DNA of 64,000 bases from Treponema socranskii subsp. paredis ATCC 35535 (GCA_000413015.1 KE332516.1:124001-188000); one strand, 5' to 3'; shown: positions 42,079-51,941, counted from the first letter of the stretch. Numbers and translations: made by a program. The notes: a model not told the origin generated them from the letters alone.

Positions 42079-45000
42079 CTACGGGTTCAGCTCCCACTCT
42101 CCGTATTTATCGACGATTTTCGTTTTCATGCTTTCCATCGGGCGCCACACGACCGAAACGGTCACGTAGGGATTGAAATCATAACGCTTGTTTCCTCCTT
42201 CCGTTACAAGGCGAGGTGCAACTTTAAATGTCGTATTGAAATCCCAATCGTGCAGATCGTGCGTAAACGTAAAGTTCAAGCTCTGCAGTTTGAATCCGGA
42301 AGATTTCCGCTTGCTTTCGTCGTCGAACCTGAACGAATCGAGCAAGTCGGCAAAGATATTCGATTCTCCGGGAATGCGTCCCTCCGCTCCGAACATCTTT
42401 TGAAAATAGCGGTACAGCACGGAATTGCGCGACGTCGACGAAAACGTAAATTTGACGAATTTATTAATTTCGAAATTGATCGACGGCGTAAAAAGAAAAT
42501 AGCTGTTCGTCGGACGCAGGAGATCCGCAACTATGCTCGTCGAAAGACCCGGCGCGATTTTGATGCGGTTTTTCCAAAAGTAAAACGTATCCTGGGGTAA
42601 AGTGTATGCAAGCGAAAGCGAATACGGCAAAAACTCTTCTTCGGAACGGGCCTGCCATCCGAGCGTTCCATCGAAATTGTAGCCTTTCGTATACGACATC
42701 GCATACGAAGCCTGCAAGCCCTGCCACGAGAGAGAGAGGCGCAGCGCATCATGCCGGTATTTATCCCAGTTATAATTATATGACTGCGTAAATTTCAGCG
42801 TATTCTTAAAAAGTGAAAGCGTACATGTCTGTTGTACAAGCTTTCGCTCCCACTCGTCACCCGCAGCGCTCTTTTTCTTAAATCCCGTCGTAAGCGAAAA
42901 CGTCGTATACGGAAAGGCGAGAGAAAGAGTACCGGTGTATTCGTCGACTTGCGGGGGGAGCGTCATTGAAAGCGAAAGCGACTGCGAAAAGGCATCCCCC
43001 TCGTTCATCGCATAAGTGAACGCAAGCTGATGAGCGGTTACCGAATCTTTATCGGTAAAATCGGGACCGTGATATTCCCATGCGGGATTGTCGACATCGC
43101 CTGTAAATTCGCTTCTGAGCAGTTTAATCGTCGAGTTGTACGTAAAGCTCGTATTTTTAAACATGCCGATATAATAAAACGGTTTGACGCTCAGCGTATT
43201 CGTATTGACGATTTCCTGCGTCGATGCCTTCAAATCCGCGACTTTCAGAGAATCCGCCGCTTGAGACGTATAACCGCCCTTTGCGGTATCGGTCGAAATA
43301 TAAGGATGCCGCTGTATAACGGGATTATACGATATTCCGTTCGTAAGGTTGAAAAAGCCGCCGCCGTAGCTTGCGGCCGAATCGATCGAAAGCGGAGTTT
43401 TAAATGTATACATCGAAGATCGGACGGCATCCCATTTGAAATCTTCGCTTTTATTCAAGCCCGTCGACGAATAGGCAAGCTGCGACGTAAAAGAAGGTTT
43501 CAACGAATACGTAAGTTTATAGTCGAAGCCGGGAATCGCCGTAACCGAAAGAGACGGAACCGTAAGAGACGGAAGCGCTTTTTCGAAAAACTTCGCATCG
43601 TCTTCCGCGTTCGTGCCGTCCGAGTTTTCGGTTTGCGCCGTATCCGAAACGGCGAGCGCGGCATCCGCCGTATCGGCAGCCGCGCCGTCCGTCTTTGCTG
43701 CAGCACTTGCCGCTTGTTCGGCTTTCGCTTTTTCATCGGCAATCTCTTTTGCCGTTTTCAATTCGTCCGGAGCAATGAGCGGCACTTCGGGCACGTTCTT
43801 TTTTACCGTATTCGTTTCCCTCGCCGGATACGAAAAAATCGTTCCCGAAAGCGAAAGAGAAGCCGAAGCAGGGGTAATCTGCGACGGATAATAAAATTTC
43901 CGCTCGGGAGAATATGTTTTCAAATCGTCCGCACTTGAAAGCGAATTATTAACAATGGAACTGTATACGACCGAAGAGTTGAGCGAAACCGACAGAGAAG
44001 AAATATACGGAGCGACGGGAAGCGATGACGGCAGAGAATACGAACTCGCGAGCGTCCATGAAAAAGACGATATTTCGTTGACGGTTTTCGTTTCACCCGT
44101 ATCGGTACCCATCGACGTGAGATAGCCGATCCAATCCATCGTTTCGGCGCGTTCGGAAAAATCGTCGGTGATAAACGGATCGGAATATAACGGCATCGAC
44201 AGCGAAAACGAAAAAGGTTTACTCAGCGTAAATTTGAAGTTCGCACCGTAACGGAACGGCAGCGCAAGTCCTAAAAAATTAGATCCGTCGGAATATTTTT
44301 TTCCGGAAGCCGCATAGGGAATATAACTCCCCCCCGAATTACGAAACACGGTATTGCTGAACGCGAGACGAGCCGAAGAAGCGATTTCCGTGATATAATC
44401 GTTAGGCTTAAAAGCGCCGTCGAAACCGAATGCAAATCCGAGATTCGAATACCAGTCGCCCGTAATTTTAAAATAATTGGCCGTACTGCCGGTATAGTCT
44501 TCGTCGAGGTTGTGCAGCACGATACCTTCGAGCTTTTGTTTTTTCAGCGTCGAGGGCCGCATAAAATTGAACAGCGCTTTCAGACTATCGCTGTCATCGC
44601 TGTCTTCTTTTTTTTTCGACGTATCTTTCGGAACGTACAGCGGCTTTCGCCCGTAAAGATAGGCGGTCGTCTGAATAAAATATCCGCGCCGTACATCGTA
44701 ACCGAATACGGGATTGTAGATCAGTTCGTCTTTCGGATAATAAAATGCCGGAAGATAAAGCACGGGTACGACGCCCACGTATAAGAGCGCATTGAAAAAC
44801 GCAAACTCGCCGCCGGGAAGCAGCCAAATGCGCGTCGCGTCTATATGCCAATGAGGATTTTCGTCGTCGCAAAACGTGAGACTTCCGTTTTTAAAAGCGA
44901 CCGTATTCGATTCGCTCCTGCCGAACATATCGGATGCGACGATGAGCGTCGAACCCGACGGCAAATTGATCGAATCCGTCTGCGTCTGCACGATGCGCCC

Positions 45001-45411
45001 ATCGTCGAACACGCCTTCGAGCGTCGACGTGTTGAACATGAGTGACGATGCGCTGGCCGTACTGTTGCCGGCCGCGCCTCCCGTCTGTTCCATCGACACG
45101 CCGCCGGATGCGTACATCATCTGCGTCTTTCTGTCGTAAGTGATTCTCTCGGCGCGGATCGTCGTCTTCGTGCTTCCCTTCGCAACGGAAATGCGGACGG
45201 CTCCCGAGAGCACTATCGTATCGTTTCCTGTCTCTTTATTTTTTTCATACGACGTCGATTGCGAATGTTCTATCGTGATGACGGTCTTTTCTTCCTGCGC
45301 CGTACGAAGTGCGGCCGCCTCATCCGCCGCCCTTACATGCTGCATACCGGCAGAAAAAAAGACGAATGAAAAAATTAACAATTTTACGATACGGCGGTTC
45401 GATCCAATCAT
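42079..45411 (-). CDS. lptD: LptD-like (OstA) outer-membrane assembly protein
   Basis: This 1110-residue protein has a signal peptide (to about Ala28). An N-terminal OstA/LptA-like beta-jelly-roll region (about 40-200: TIRAERITYDRKTQMMYASGG) carries the characteristic HWHIDATRI segment, and a long C-terminal part has alternating aromatic strands ending in a beta-strand, as in the LptD barrel. An Ala/Asp-rich low-complexity insert lies at about 555-610. In proteobacteria LptD inserts lipopolysaccharide; treponemes are thought to lack LPS, so the cargo may be another glycolipid. It starts 7 bp after the uvrA stop and is cotranscribed with uvrA; I recall the same adjacency in T. pallidum. Confidence 0.82.
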   Translation of the reverse strand: MIGSNRRIVKLLIFSFVFFSAGMQHVRAADEAAALRTAQEEKTVITIEHSQSTSYEKNKETGNDTIVLSGAVRISVAKGSTKTTIRAERITYDRKTQMMYASGGVSMEQTGGAAGNSTASASSLMFNTSTLEGVFDDGRIVQTQTDSINLPSGSTLIVASDMFGRSESNTVAFKNGSLTFCDDENPHWHIDATRIWLLPGGEFAFFNALLYVGVVPVLYLPAFYYPKDELIYNPVFGYDVRRGYFIQTTAYLYGRKPLYVPKDTSKKKEDSDDSDSLKALFNFMRPSTLKKQKLEGIVLHNLDEDYTGSTANYFKITGDWYSNLGFAFGFDGAFKPNDYITEIASSARLAFSNTVFRNSGGSYIPYAASGKKYSDGSNFLGLALPFRYGANFKFTLSKPFSFSLSMPLYSDPFITDDFSERAETMDWIGYLTSMGTDTGETKTVNEISSFSWTLASSYSLPSSLPVAPYISSLSVSLNSSVVYSSIVNNSLSSADDLKTYSPERKFYYPSQITPASASLSLSGTIFSYPARETNTVKKNVPEVPLIAPDELKTAKEIADEKAKAEQAASAAAKTDGAAADTADAALAVSDTAQTENSDGTNAEDDAKFFEKALPSLTVPSLSVTAIPGFDYKLTYSLKPSFTSQLAYSSTGLNKSEDFKWDAVRSSMYTFKTPLSIDSAASYGGGFFNLTNGISYNPVIQRHPYISTDTAKGGYTSQAADSLKVADLKASTQEIVNTNTLSVKPFYYIGMFKNTSFTYNSTIKLLRSEFTGDVDNPAWEYHGPDFTDKDSVTAHQLAFTYAMNEGDAFSQSLSLSMTLPPQVDEYTGTLSLAFPYTTFSLTTGFKKKSAAGDEWERKLVQQTCTLSLFKNTLKFTQSYNYNWDKYRHDALRLSLSWQGLQASYAMSYTKGYNFDGTLGWQARSEEEFLPYSLSLAYTLPQDTFYFWKNRIKIAPGLSTSIVADLLRPTNSYFLFTPSINFEINKFVKFTFSSTSRNSVLYRYFQKMFGAEGRIPGESNIFADLLDSFRFDDESKRKSSGFKLQSLNFTFTHDLHDWDFNTTFKVAPRLVTEGGNKRYDFNPYVTVSVVWRPMESMKTKIVDKYGEWELNP

Positions 45412-45418
45412 CTTTCAA

Positions 45419-48361
45419 TCATTTTTTTCGTGCCGATTTTTTTGCGGCGGGACGGAGCTTTTCGCGGTCGAGCATCTCTTTGATATAAGAGCCCGTATAC
45501 GACTGTTTGACTTCGGCGACTTCTTCGGGCGTCCCTTTCGCGATGACATTTCCGCCGCGGAAACCGCCTTCCGGCCCCAAATCGATTATCCAATCGGCTT
45601 GGCAGATAACGTCGAGGTTGTGCTCGATCATAATCACCGTGTTGCCCGCATCGACGAGGCGCCGGATCACTTCCATAAGCAGCATGACGTCGGCAAAGTG
45701 CAAACCGGTCGTCGGTTCGTCGAGTATGTACATCGTTTTACCCGTCGAAGTGCGCGCGAGTTCGGTCGCAAGCTTTACGCGCTGCGCTTCTCCGCCGGAA
45801 AGTGTGAGCGCCGACTGCCCGAGCTGGATATAGCCGAGTCCGACCGACTTCAGCGTTTCGAGCTTGCGCGCGACGTGCGGGATGCCCGCAAAAAAATCGC
45901 ACGCTTCTTCGATCGTCATATTGAGCACGTCGTTGATATTTTTGCCTTTGTACGTTACGTCGAGCGTTTCTTTGTTAAAGCGCTTTCCGCCGCAGACGTC
46001 GCACTGGATGTACACGTCGGGCAAAAAATTCATTTCGATAACGATAGTCCCCGCTCCTTGACAGTTTTCGCACCTGCCGCCTTTTACGTTAAAGCTGAAC
46101 CTGCCCGGACCGTAGCCTCGCGCTTTCGCTTCGGGAAGAGAGGCAAAGAGATCGCGTATGCCGCTGAAAAGACCGACGTATGTCGCGGGGTTCGACCGAG
46201 GCGTGCGCCCGATCGGGCTTTGATCGATATTGATAACTTTGTCGATATTCGAAACGCCTTCGATCTTTTCGAATTTACCGACAGAGTATTTTGTCCGCAT
46301 AAGTTTATTGCTGAGCGCGGGATAAAGCACGTCGGAAAGCAGCGTCGATTTGCCGGATCCCGAAACGCCCGTTATGCATGTAAAAGTGCCGAGCGGAATT
46401 TTTACGGAAACGTTTTTCAGATTGTGCTCGGTCGCTCCCGTAAGTTCGATACAGCTTCCGTTGCCGCCCCTCCGTTTTGCCGGAATCGCCATACGCAATT
46501 TTCCCGAGAGGTATTGCCCCGTAACGCTTTCGGCGACACGCGAAACCTGTTCGGGTGTTCCCGCCGCAACGACGCGGCCGCCGTGCACGCCCGCCGCAGG
46601 TCCCAAGTCGACGAGGTAGTCCGCGGTTCGAAGCGTCTGTTCGTCGTGTTCGACGACGATGACCGTATTGCCAGCGTCGCGGAGATAGGTCAGCGTGTCG
46701 ATCAGTTTTTGATTGTCCCGCTGGTGCAGCCCGATAGACGGCTCGTCGAGGATATACATAACGCCGACGAGGGCGCTTCCGATCTGCGTGGCAAGCCTGA
46801 TCCGCTGCGCTTCGCCTCCCGACAGCGTTTCCGCCGCACGCTCAAGCGTCAGATAATCGAGTCCGACGTTTTTCAAAAAGCGCAGGCGCGAGCGTATCTC
46901 TTTTAAAACTTGGGATGCGATTTCGCTTTCGGAATTCGTCAATCGTATTTTGTCGAAAAAATCGATCGAATCGAGGACGGAAAGTTCAGTGATTTCCCAA
47001 ATATTTTTTCCGCCGACCGTAACACCGAGCGCTTCGGGACGCAGCCTTTTTCCGCGGCACGCGGCGCATTCGCGGTGCGCCATGTATTTTTCGAGGTTCG
47101 TCTTCATCTGGTCGCCCCACGCTTCCGTGTAGCGCCGCTTCATATCGTCGAAGAGACCCGGCCACGCCTGATCGTACACCGAATACCCTTCTCCGCTCTG
47201 CTTTTCGTATTCCCAGTGAATAGCGTCTTTCGTGCCGTACAAAAGCGCATCTCTCTGCTTTTTTGTCAATTTTTCGATCGGCGTCGAAAGCGTAAACTTA
47301 TACGCATCCGCCAGCCCCTGTATGCGCGCCGTATTCCACGCGGACGAAGGATTGTACGGAAGGATAGCCCACTCGTCGAAGGATTTGGATTCGTCGGGAA
47401 TCATCAGATTCAAATCGAATTCCATCTTTTCGCCCAAACCGGTGCATTCGGGACAGGCGCCGAAAGGATTGTTAAATGAAAAAAGGCGCGGCTGCAGTTC
47501 GGGAATCGAAATACCGCAGGAGGGGCACGCGTTCTTTTGCGAAAAAAACACTTCGGATTCCGAAGATGCTTCCCCGCCTGCAGCATCGTTTTTTTTCGTG
47601 ACGATGATGGTACCGTTCGAACTTTTGAGCGCGGTTTCTACCGAGTCCGCCAAACGCTTGCGCACGGAAGGCGAAATGATAATCCTGTCGACGACGATTT
47701 CAATCGTGTGTTTTTTTTGCTTGTCGAGTTTAACCGTATCTTCCAAATCGGCCATAACGCCGTCCACCCGCGCGCGCGCAAAACCAGCTTTCCGCGCGTC
47801 TTCGAACACTTTTTGATGTTCGCCTTTTTTTCCGCGTACCACCGGCGAAAGTATCTGCACCTTCGTACCCTCCGGCCAGCTCATCATCGTGTCGATGATT
47901 TGGTCGACCGACTGTTCGGTGATTTCGCGTCCGCAGTTCGGACAGTGTGCGTGCCCGATACGTGCAAAGAGAAGGCGATAATAATCGTAGATTTCGGTGA
48001 TCGTGCCGACCGTCGAACGGGGGTTTTTGTTCGTCGATTTTTGTTCGATCGAAATCGCAGGCGAAAGCCCTTCGATCAAATCGACGTCGGGTTTGTCCAT
48101 CGTACCCAAAAACTGGCGTGCGTACGATGAAAGGCTTTCCATATAACGCCGCTGCCCTTCGGCAAAGAGCGTATCGAACGCGAGGGAAGATTTTCCCGAA
48201 CCGGAAAGACCGGAAAGCACGACGAGTTTATTGCGCGGCAAATCGATGTCGACGTTTTGCAGATTGTGCTCGCGCGCGCCTCTGATACTTATTTTTTCGC
48301 CCGTGACGGGCGCGATATTTTTCGCATATTTTTTCAACTGATAAGATGCGGATGATGCCAT
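45419..48361 (-). CDS. uvrA: Excinuclease ABC subunit UvrA
   Basis: This 980-residue nucleotide-excision-repair damage sensor has two ABC modules: Walker [10 protein letters not shown] near residue 37 and GVSGSGKST near 650. Each has LSGGEAQR signatures and Walker B ([25 protein letters not shown]). Zinc-finger cysteines appear as CPNC, CPSC/CPEC, CAAC and CENC/CDVC pairs. UvrA2 loads UvrB at lesions. ATG at 48361 is chosen because the promoter's -10 lies just upstream of it and the longer frame start at 48412 would precede the promoter. The C-terminal tail is Lys-rich ([13 protein letters not shown]). lptD follows after 7 bp. Confidence 0.97.
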   Translation of the reverse strand: MASSASYQLKKYAKNIAPVTGEKISIRGAREHNLQNVDIDLPRNKLVVLSGLSGSGKSSLAFDTLFAEGQRRYMESLSSYARQFLGTMDKPDVDLIEGLSPAISIEQKSTNKNPRSTVGTITEIYDYYRLLFARIGHAHCPNCGREITEQSVDQIIDTMMSWPEGTKVQILSPVVRGKKGEHQKVFEDARKAGFARARVDGVMADLEDTVKLDKQKKHTIEIVVDRIIISPSVRKRLADSVETALKSSNGTIIVTKKNDAAGGEASSESEVFFSQKNACPSCGISIPELQPRLFSFNNPFGACPECTGLGEKMEFDLNLMIPDESKSFDEWAILPYNPSSAWNTARIQGLADAYKFTLSTPIEKLTKKQRDALLYGTKDAIHWEYEKQSGEGYSVYDQAWPGLFDDMKRRYTEAWGDQMKTNLEKYMAHRECAACRGKRLRPEALGVTVGGKNIWEITELSVLDSIDFFDKIRLTNSESEIASQVLKEIRSRLRFLKNVGLDYLTLERAAETLSGGEAQRIRLATQIGSALVGVMYILDEPSIGLHQRDNQKLIDTLTYLRDAGNTVIVVEHDEQTLRTADYLVDLGPAAGVHGGRVVAAGTPEQVSRVAESVTGQYLSGKLRMAIPAKRRGGNGSCIELTGATEHNLKNVSVKIPLGTFTCITGVSGSGKSTLLSDVLYPALSNKLMRTKYSVGKFEKIEGVSNIDKVINIDQSPIGRTPRSNPATYVGLFSGIRDLFASLPEAKARGYGPGRFSFNVKGGRCENCQGAGTIVIEMNFLPDVYIQCDVCGGKRFNKETLDVTYKGKNINDVLNMTIEEACDFFAGIPHVARKLETLKSVGLGYIQLGQSALTLSGGEAQRVKLATELARTSTGKTMYILDEPTTGLHFADVMLLMEVIRRLVDAGNTVIMIEHNLDVICQADWIIDLGPEGGFRGGNVIAKGTPEEVAEVKQSYTGSYIKEMLDREKLRPAAKKSARKK

Positions 48362-48371
48362 AGTACACATA

Positions 48372-48400
48372 AGTATAGCGCATAAGAGCTTCGCGCTCAA
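48372..48400 (-). promoter_or_regulatory. Promoter of uvrA, very short leader
   Basis: -35 TTGAGC at 48400-48395, a 17-bp spacer and -10 TATACT at 48377-48372. The start is expected near 48365, about 4 nt before ATG 48361, with no Shine-Dalgarno. No LexA-type box was recognised. Confidence 0.6.
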
Positions 48401-48509
48401 GGCGGCGGACATCTATGGAAAACAGAGCAGCCGCATCAAAAACTATATTCTTTAAAAAATAGCATATAACGAAAAAATCGGCCGCCCCTCAGCGGATGTT
48501 CCGCAAAGT

Positions 48510-49220
48510 CTACGGCAGGTATTCGCTTCGGACATTTTTCAGCGATAAAAAGAGGCGCATCTTTTTCGCATCGTTTCCGCCGGTAAGCCCTTCGAGCAAA
48601 AGACGCGCTTTTTTTCTTCCCGAATTATCCTGATAATCACAGGTACAGACGGAAGACGCAAAACCTTTCAGCCGGGCGTAATCGATGAGCGTTTTTTCGC
48701 CGACATAACACAGCGGACGCAAAATCGTAACGGGATAATTTTCATACGAAAGTTTCGGCGGCATCGTCGAAAGTTCGCCCCGCTCGAGCATATTCATAAG
48801 GAGCGTTTCGAGTATATCGTCGAGGTGATGACCGAGTGCGATTTTATTGAATTTATGTTCGATCGCATAATTCAAAAGTTCCGTCCGCCGCTGCGTCGAA
48901 CACCACCAACAGTTCATCTTTTGTCCCTTTTTGAGCCGCGCGATCACGTCCGCGCCGATGATTTCAAAGGGCACGTCCCACTCGCAAAATAAGCGCGCGA
49001 TGCCTTCGGGAAAAGCGGGCGCAAAATCGCTTTGTACGGCGACGGCTTTATACGAAAAATTGCAATCGGGGCGCAGGGAGCGGAGCGCAAAATACTCGAC
49101 GAGGGCGGTCGAATCCTTTCCGCCCGACGCGCCCACGAGGATGCGGTCGCCGTCTTCGATCATCGCGTAATCGAAAACGGCTTTATCGATAAGACTTTGA
49201 AGTTTCGGATGAGAGGCCAT
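48510..49220 (-). CDS. ttcA: TtcA-like tRNA 2-thiolation ATP-pyrophosphatase
   Basis: This 236-residue cytoplasmic PP-loop enzyme has the SGGKDST motif at residues 32-38, which adenylates the target base. A CWWCSTQRR motif near 103 and later Cys in SVCTCDY are expected ligands for the [4Fe-4S] cluster used in 2-thiocytidine-32 synthesis by TtcA. It is somewhat shorter than E. coli TtcA (311 residues) and like the compact forms of anaerobes; TtuA-type substrates cannot be excluded. It follows the aldolase gene by 6 bp, so the two are probably cotranscribed. Confidence 0.8.
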   Translation of the reverse strand: MASHPKLQSLIDKAVFDYAMIEDGDRILVGASGGKDSTALVEYFALRSLRPDCNFSYKAVAVQSDFAPAFPEGIARLFCEWDVPFEIIGADVIARLKKGQKMNCWWCSTQRRTELLNYAIEHKFNKIALGHHLDDILETLLMNMLERGELSTMPPKLSYENYPVTILRPLCYVGEKTLIDYARLKGFASSVCTCDYQDNSGRKKARLLLEGLTGGNDAKKMRLFLSLKNVRSEYLP

Positions 49221-49226
49221 CGCGCG

Positions 49227-50210
49227 TCAGCGCTTTTTCAAATGGACGGCAAAACCGTTGATCTCTTTATCGAGATAGATGAATTTCAGCGGCGACTTTT
49301 CCGCATCCCCCGTCCACTGCGCGCTGTCGGCGACGGGTTTAAAACCGTGATCGGCAAGATATGCAAGGGCGCGTTCGATATTGTAGGTCAAAATTCCGAT
49401 GTGTCCGTTTTTGCCCTTTATGCCGTTTTTCATCAATTCGAATTCGGTTCCGCAAAACCACGACGATTTTCCTTCAACGCCTTTAAAGCCGAACGCTTCG
49501 AATTCTTTTACGCCTTCCGCACATTCGCCGTCTCCGTGAAAATTGATGCCGACATGAGCAAAACCGAATCCGAGAGAAGCTTCGATCGCTTCTTTCGACA
49601 AGCGCGTAATTTCATCCCATTGTTTTGCTTTGATGAGGCTGCCCTTCACCATCCAGCTGCCGGAAACGGCCGCGACGTTCGACAGCGCAAAATAATTTCC
49701 CATATTGTCGAGATTCAATCCGCCGCTCGGAAGAAATTTTATACGCGGAAAGGGACCGGCAAAGGCTTTGAGCGCAGCGACACCGCCTGAAATTTCGGCT
49801 GGGAAAAATTTGAGTACGGAAAGACCTTTTGCAGCGGCCGCCGTAATTTCACTCGCCGTAGAAACTCCGGGGTACGTGACGATACCGTGCGCAATGGAAT
49901 AATCGACGACGTCTTCTTTAAATCCCGGAGATACGATAAACTTCGCTCCCGAATCGATCGCAGCTTTTGCAAGCTCGACGCTCGTCACGGTACCGGCTCC
50001 GACAGTCATCGCGGAAACTTTTTCGTGTACGTCGCGTATCGCGCGTGCGGTCCCTTCATAATCGGACGGATTACGGAAGGTGATCTCCATTGAAGTGATG
50101 CCGCCTTTGAGAAGAGCCGCCGCAAGCGGAACCGCGTCATCCGGCGAATCGAGCGCTACGACGGGAACGATACCCGTTTTATGCAAAAGATCGTACTCTT
50201 TTTCAAACAT
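49227..50210 (-). CDS. KDPG/KHG aldolase fused to a C-terminal VOC-like domain
   Basis: This protein of about 327 residues has residues 1-205 as the Eda-type (beta/alpha)8 aldolase, cleaving 2-keto-3-deoxy-6-phosphogluconate or 2-keto-4-hydroxyglutarate. The catalytic Glu is in MEITFRNP (Glu42), with SPGFK near 98 and Schiff-base Lys in LKFFPAE (Lys134). Residues of about 212-327 resemble a vicinal-oxygen-chelate/glyoxalase fold (FAHVGINFHG, GHIGILTYNIERALAYL), a fusion seen in some anaerobes with unknown purpose. Start at 50210 is chosen because AAGGGG is 7 nt upstream; ATG 50216 is almost inside that site. It could connect with the GntP-like sugar-acid permease at 2.3 kb, but they are 47 kb apart. 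Confidence 0.85.
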   Translation of the reverse strand: MFEKEYDLLHKTGIVPVVALDSPDDAVPLAAALLKGGITSMEITFRNPSDYEGTARAIRDVHEKVSAMTVGAGTVTSVELAKAAIDSGAKFIVSPGFKEDVVDYSIAHGIVTYPGVSTASEITAAAAKGLSVLKFFPAEISGGVAALKAFAGPFPRIKFLPSGGLNLDNMGNYFALSNVAAVSGSWMVKGSLIKAKQWDEITRLSKEAIEASLGFGFAHVGINFHGDGECAEGVKEFEAFGFKGVEGKSSWFCGTEFELMKNGIKGKNGHIGILTYNIERALAYLADHGFKPVADSAQWTGDAEKSPLKFIYLDKEINGFAVHLKKR

Positions 50211-50246
50211 ATCCATACCCCTTGTTAAAATAATGAGAGCGCAGTA

Positions 50247-50741
50247 CTACACTTGACTGTAGAGGCCGCTCAGTTCGCTTCGCCACGGAAGATCGGCATC
50301 GCGCCCTTCCCATTCTATCGTCTTGATAATTTTAAATGATTTTACATCGTGCGGATCTTCGTAGCGCAAAAGCGCAAACCTGCCCTGCCCGATGTATGCG
50401 ATTTTTTCGTTTTCGCCGAGCGTTTCCGTTTTTTGCAGCTGATCCAAAATACAATCGAAGTGTGCGGGTTTTCCGGACGCTTTATCGACGACAGCGCTTG
50501 CCATCTCTTCGATATCCTTTCCGCAAAGGGGACAGACGACGCGGCGCTGCTTGAGGTGGCGGATTGCTTCGTCTTTTTCTTTTTGCGCTGCGATATTTTC
50601 ATAGAGATGACGTTGAACGGCGGCATCGCGGAGTTTCGTATTTTTATTGTCCGTCCGTTTAAGAGCGGCTGAACGGGGATTTTGAGCGTTTTGATTTTTC
50701 CAATCCCTTTTTACGCGTCCGCGCTTCGTATTTTTTCCCAT
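50247..50741 (-). CDS. Zinc-ribbon-like protein of unknown function
   Basis: This 164-residue protein has a basic N-terminus (GKNTKRGRVKRDW) and a CPLCGKDI...H...C zinc-ligand-like motif near residue 70-95, then a helical acidic part. The rest lacks recognised motifs. The basic start and Cys cluster suggest nucleic-acid or ribosome contact, but that is only inference. ATG at 50741 is chosen for GGAG 5 nt upstream; the longer frame start at 50789 would overlap the previous ORF. It lies 10 bp after the small upstream ORF and belongs to the yraN group. Confidence 0.65.
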   Translation of the reverse strand: MGKNTKRGRVKRDWKNQNAQNPRSAALKRTDNKNTKLRDAAVQRHLYENIAAQKEKDEAIRHLKQRRVVCPLCGKDIEEMASAVVDKASGKPAHFDCILDQLQKTETLGENEKIAYIGQGRFALLRYEDPHDVKSFKIIKTIEWEGRDADLPWRSELSGLYSQV

Positions 50742-50751
50742 ATCCGCTCCG

Positions 50752-50943
50752 TTATTCCGTAAACAGCGGATCGTCTTCAGGGTTTTCAATCAATTTTTTG
50801 CTGATAACCTGAGCGATCCTCTGTACGGCCGTATCGATATACTCCGAGTCCCGAATCATTTCCCGCAATGCGAGCAGGCGCGGCGGCAAATCCGCTTTTT
50901 GTTTTTCGAGGACGAGGGTAGTTGTTTTCAGTCCGGAAATCAT
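50752..50943 (-). CDS. Small acidic helical protein of unknown function
   Basis: This 63-residue ORF has an amphipathic pattern (LLALREMIRDSEYI, IAQVISKKLIENPEDD) and overlaps the yraN stop by ATGA, the usual sign of coupling. It is likely real because it is in a tight operon, but the product is unassigned. Its helical, acidic form could be a chaperone or anti-sigma-like helper. Confidence 0.6.
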   Translation of the reverse strand: MISGLKTTTLVLEKQKADLPPRLLALREMIRDSEYIDTAVQRIAQVISKKLIENPEDDPLFTE

Positions 50944-51347
50944 ACAAGCTCCGAAAAAGCGTTTTCAATGTGATATACGGCCGGCAAAGACGGCATATCC
51001 ACAACAATCACATCGTATCTGATATAGTGCTTACTATATTGTCGATTGTTTGAGAGAAAACGTTTAGACGTTTCTATAATTTTTTTTTGTTTCCGGTTGT
51101 CGAGCACGTGCGACAGCATATCGGCGTTTCCGTTCGGAAGCGTCTTCACTTCGGCAAAAACAAGTACATCCTTCGACAATGCTATTATATCGATTTCACC
51201 GATTTTTGTCTGCCAATTCCGAGCGACGATCGAATAGCCTTTTTCGGCCAAATAACGCGCAGCTTTTTCTTCCCCCGCTTTTCCGATCGATTTTTTTGAA
51301 GCGCTCACGGACGAACGCGGCGCTTCAAGCTCTGCGCGCTCGGTCAA
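50940..51347 (-). CDS. yraN: YraN/UPF0102 endonuclease-fold protein
   Basis: This 135-residue protein of the UPF0102 family has a restriction-endonuclease-like fold. The motif GxAGEEKAARYL near 22-33, GEIDIIA near 50 and the active-site-like FAEVKT near 63-68 (E-x-K) match the family, whose biological role is still unclear. It probably begins at TTG 51347, overlapping the previous stop by 4 bases; an internal GTG at 51308 is an alternative. It is part of the flagellar/ribosomal minus-strand operon run. Confidence 0.8.
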   Translation of the reverse strand: MTERAELEAPRSSVSASKKSIGKAGEEKAARYLAEKGYSIVARNWQTKIGEIDIIALSKDVLVFAEVKTLPNGNADMLSHVLDNRKQKKIIETSKRFLSNNRQYSKHYIRYDVIVVDMPSLPAVYHIENAFSELV

Positions 51348-51619
51348 ATATTTACCGGCATATCGTCGTCGACGGGTTCGAGTTCGTCCACGTCTTCGAG
51401 ATTCGCATTCGCCTGTGCATCGATTTCAGCCTGAGAAAGCACGTGACCTACGGTAAGCAAAAAAGGAACATTCCAATTTTTGAGCGCGGCAAGGTGATAC
51501 GGCTTTGCAGGCTTTCCTGCGGCGAGAAACATATTTTTTCCGTCGTCAAAAAATACCGGTGCGGAAAAACGCATACCTTCTTTAATATCGTTTTGCGTAA
51601 GCTTCAAAAAACCTGCCAT
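51344..51619 (-). CDS. Small cytoplasmic protein resembling a signalling N-domain
   Basis: This 91-residue ORF has the text NDIKEGMRFSAPVFFDDGKNM and LTVGHVLS. It reminds me of the short N-terminal domain that precedes HD/HD-GYP signalling domains in spirochaetes, but here it stands alone. That resemblance is recalled, not tested. ATG at 51619 has GAGGGG 5 nt upstream; the in-frame ATG 51655 has none. The acidic C-terminus (NLEDVDELEPVDDD) is disordered-looking. It overlaps yraN by 4 bases. Confidence 0.55.
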   Translation of the reverse strand: MAGFLKLTQNDIKEGMRFSAPVFFDDGKNMFLAAGKPAKPYHLAALKNWNVPFLLTVGHVLSQAEIDAQANANLEDVDELEPVDDDMPVNI

Positions 51620-51689
51620 ACAATCCCCTCGTATTCCTTTAATAATTTTACGCATCTCTGAAAATCCGATCGATTTTTGAAGATGCCTT

Positions 51690-51941
51690 TTATCGTTTTT
51701 TATCCTGCATTTTCAGTACAAAGGCAAATATCCCCGCCAATACGCCCCACGTTTCTTCCGGCACGTACGAGCCGATTTCTCCGAGCGTCAAAACGTCGGC
51801 AAGGTTCGCATTTTCGACGACGGCGATACCCTGCTCTTTTGCTATTTCGGTAAGCCTTTCCGCAGCTTCACCCCGAGCCGATGCCGTTATAAAAGGCGAA
51901 GGCGCACCTTCAGGATACTTCAGCGCGACCGCTTTTTTCAT
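51690..51941 (-). CDS. FlhB C-terminal-domain-like protein
   Basis: This 83-residue protein matches the cytoplasmic C-terminal domain of FlhB/YscU export-gate proteins: KKAVALKYPEG (in FlhB the cleaved NPTH is followed by a similar ALKY strand) then ANLADVLTLGEIGSYVPEETWGVLAGI. It lacks the membrane part and the NPTH site. Stand-alone FlhB-C relatives (sometimes called FlhX) occur in several bacteria, usually next to a FliK-like gene as here. It overlaps the preceding gene by ATGA. Confidence 0.75.
   Translation of the reverse strand: MKKAVALKYPEGAPSPFITASARGEAAERLTEIAKEQGIAVVENANLADVLTLGEIGSYVPEETWGVLAGIFAFVLKMQDKKR

Noticed and set aside
45140-46906. A 588-codon open frame opposite uvrA
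   Set aside because: It is a codon-bias shadow of uvrA, with no recognisable domain; the minus strand carries intact ABC motifs.
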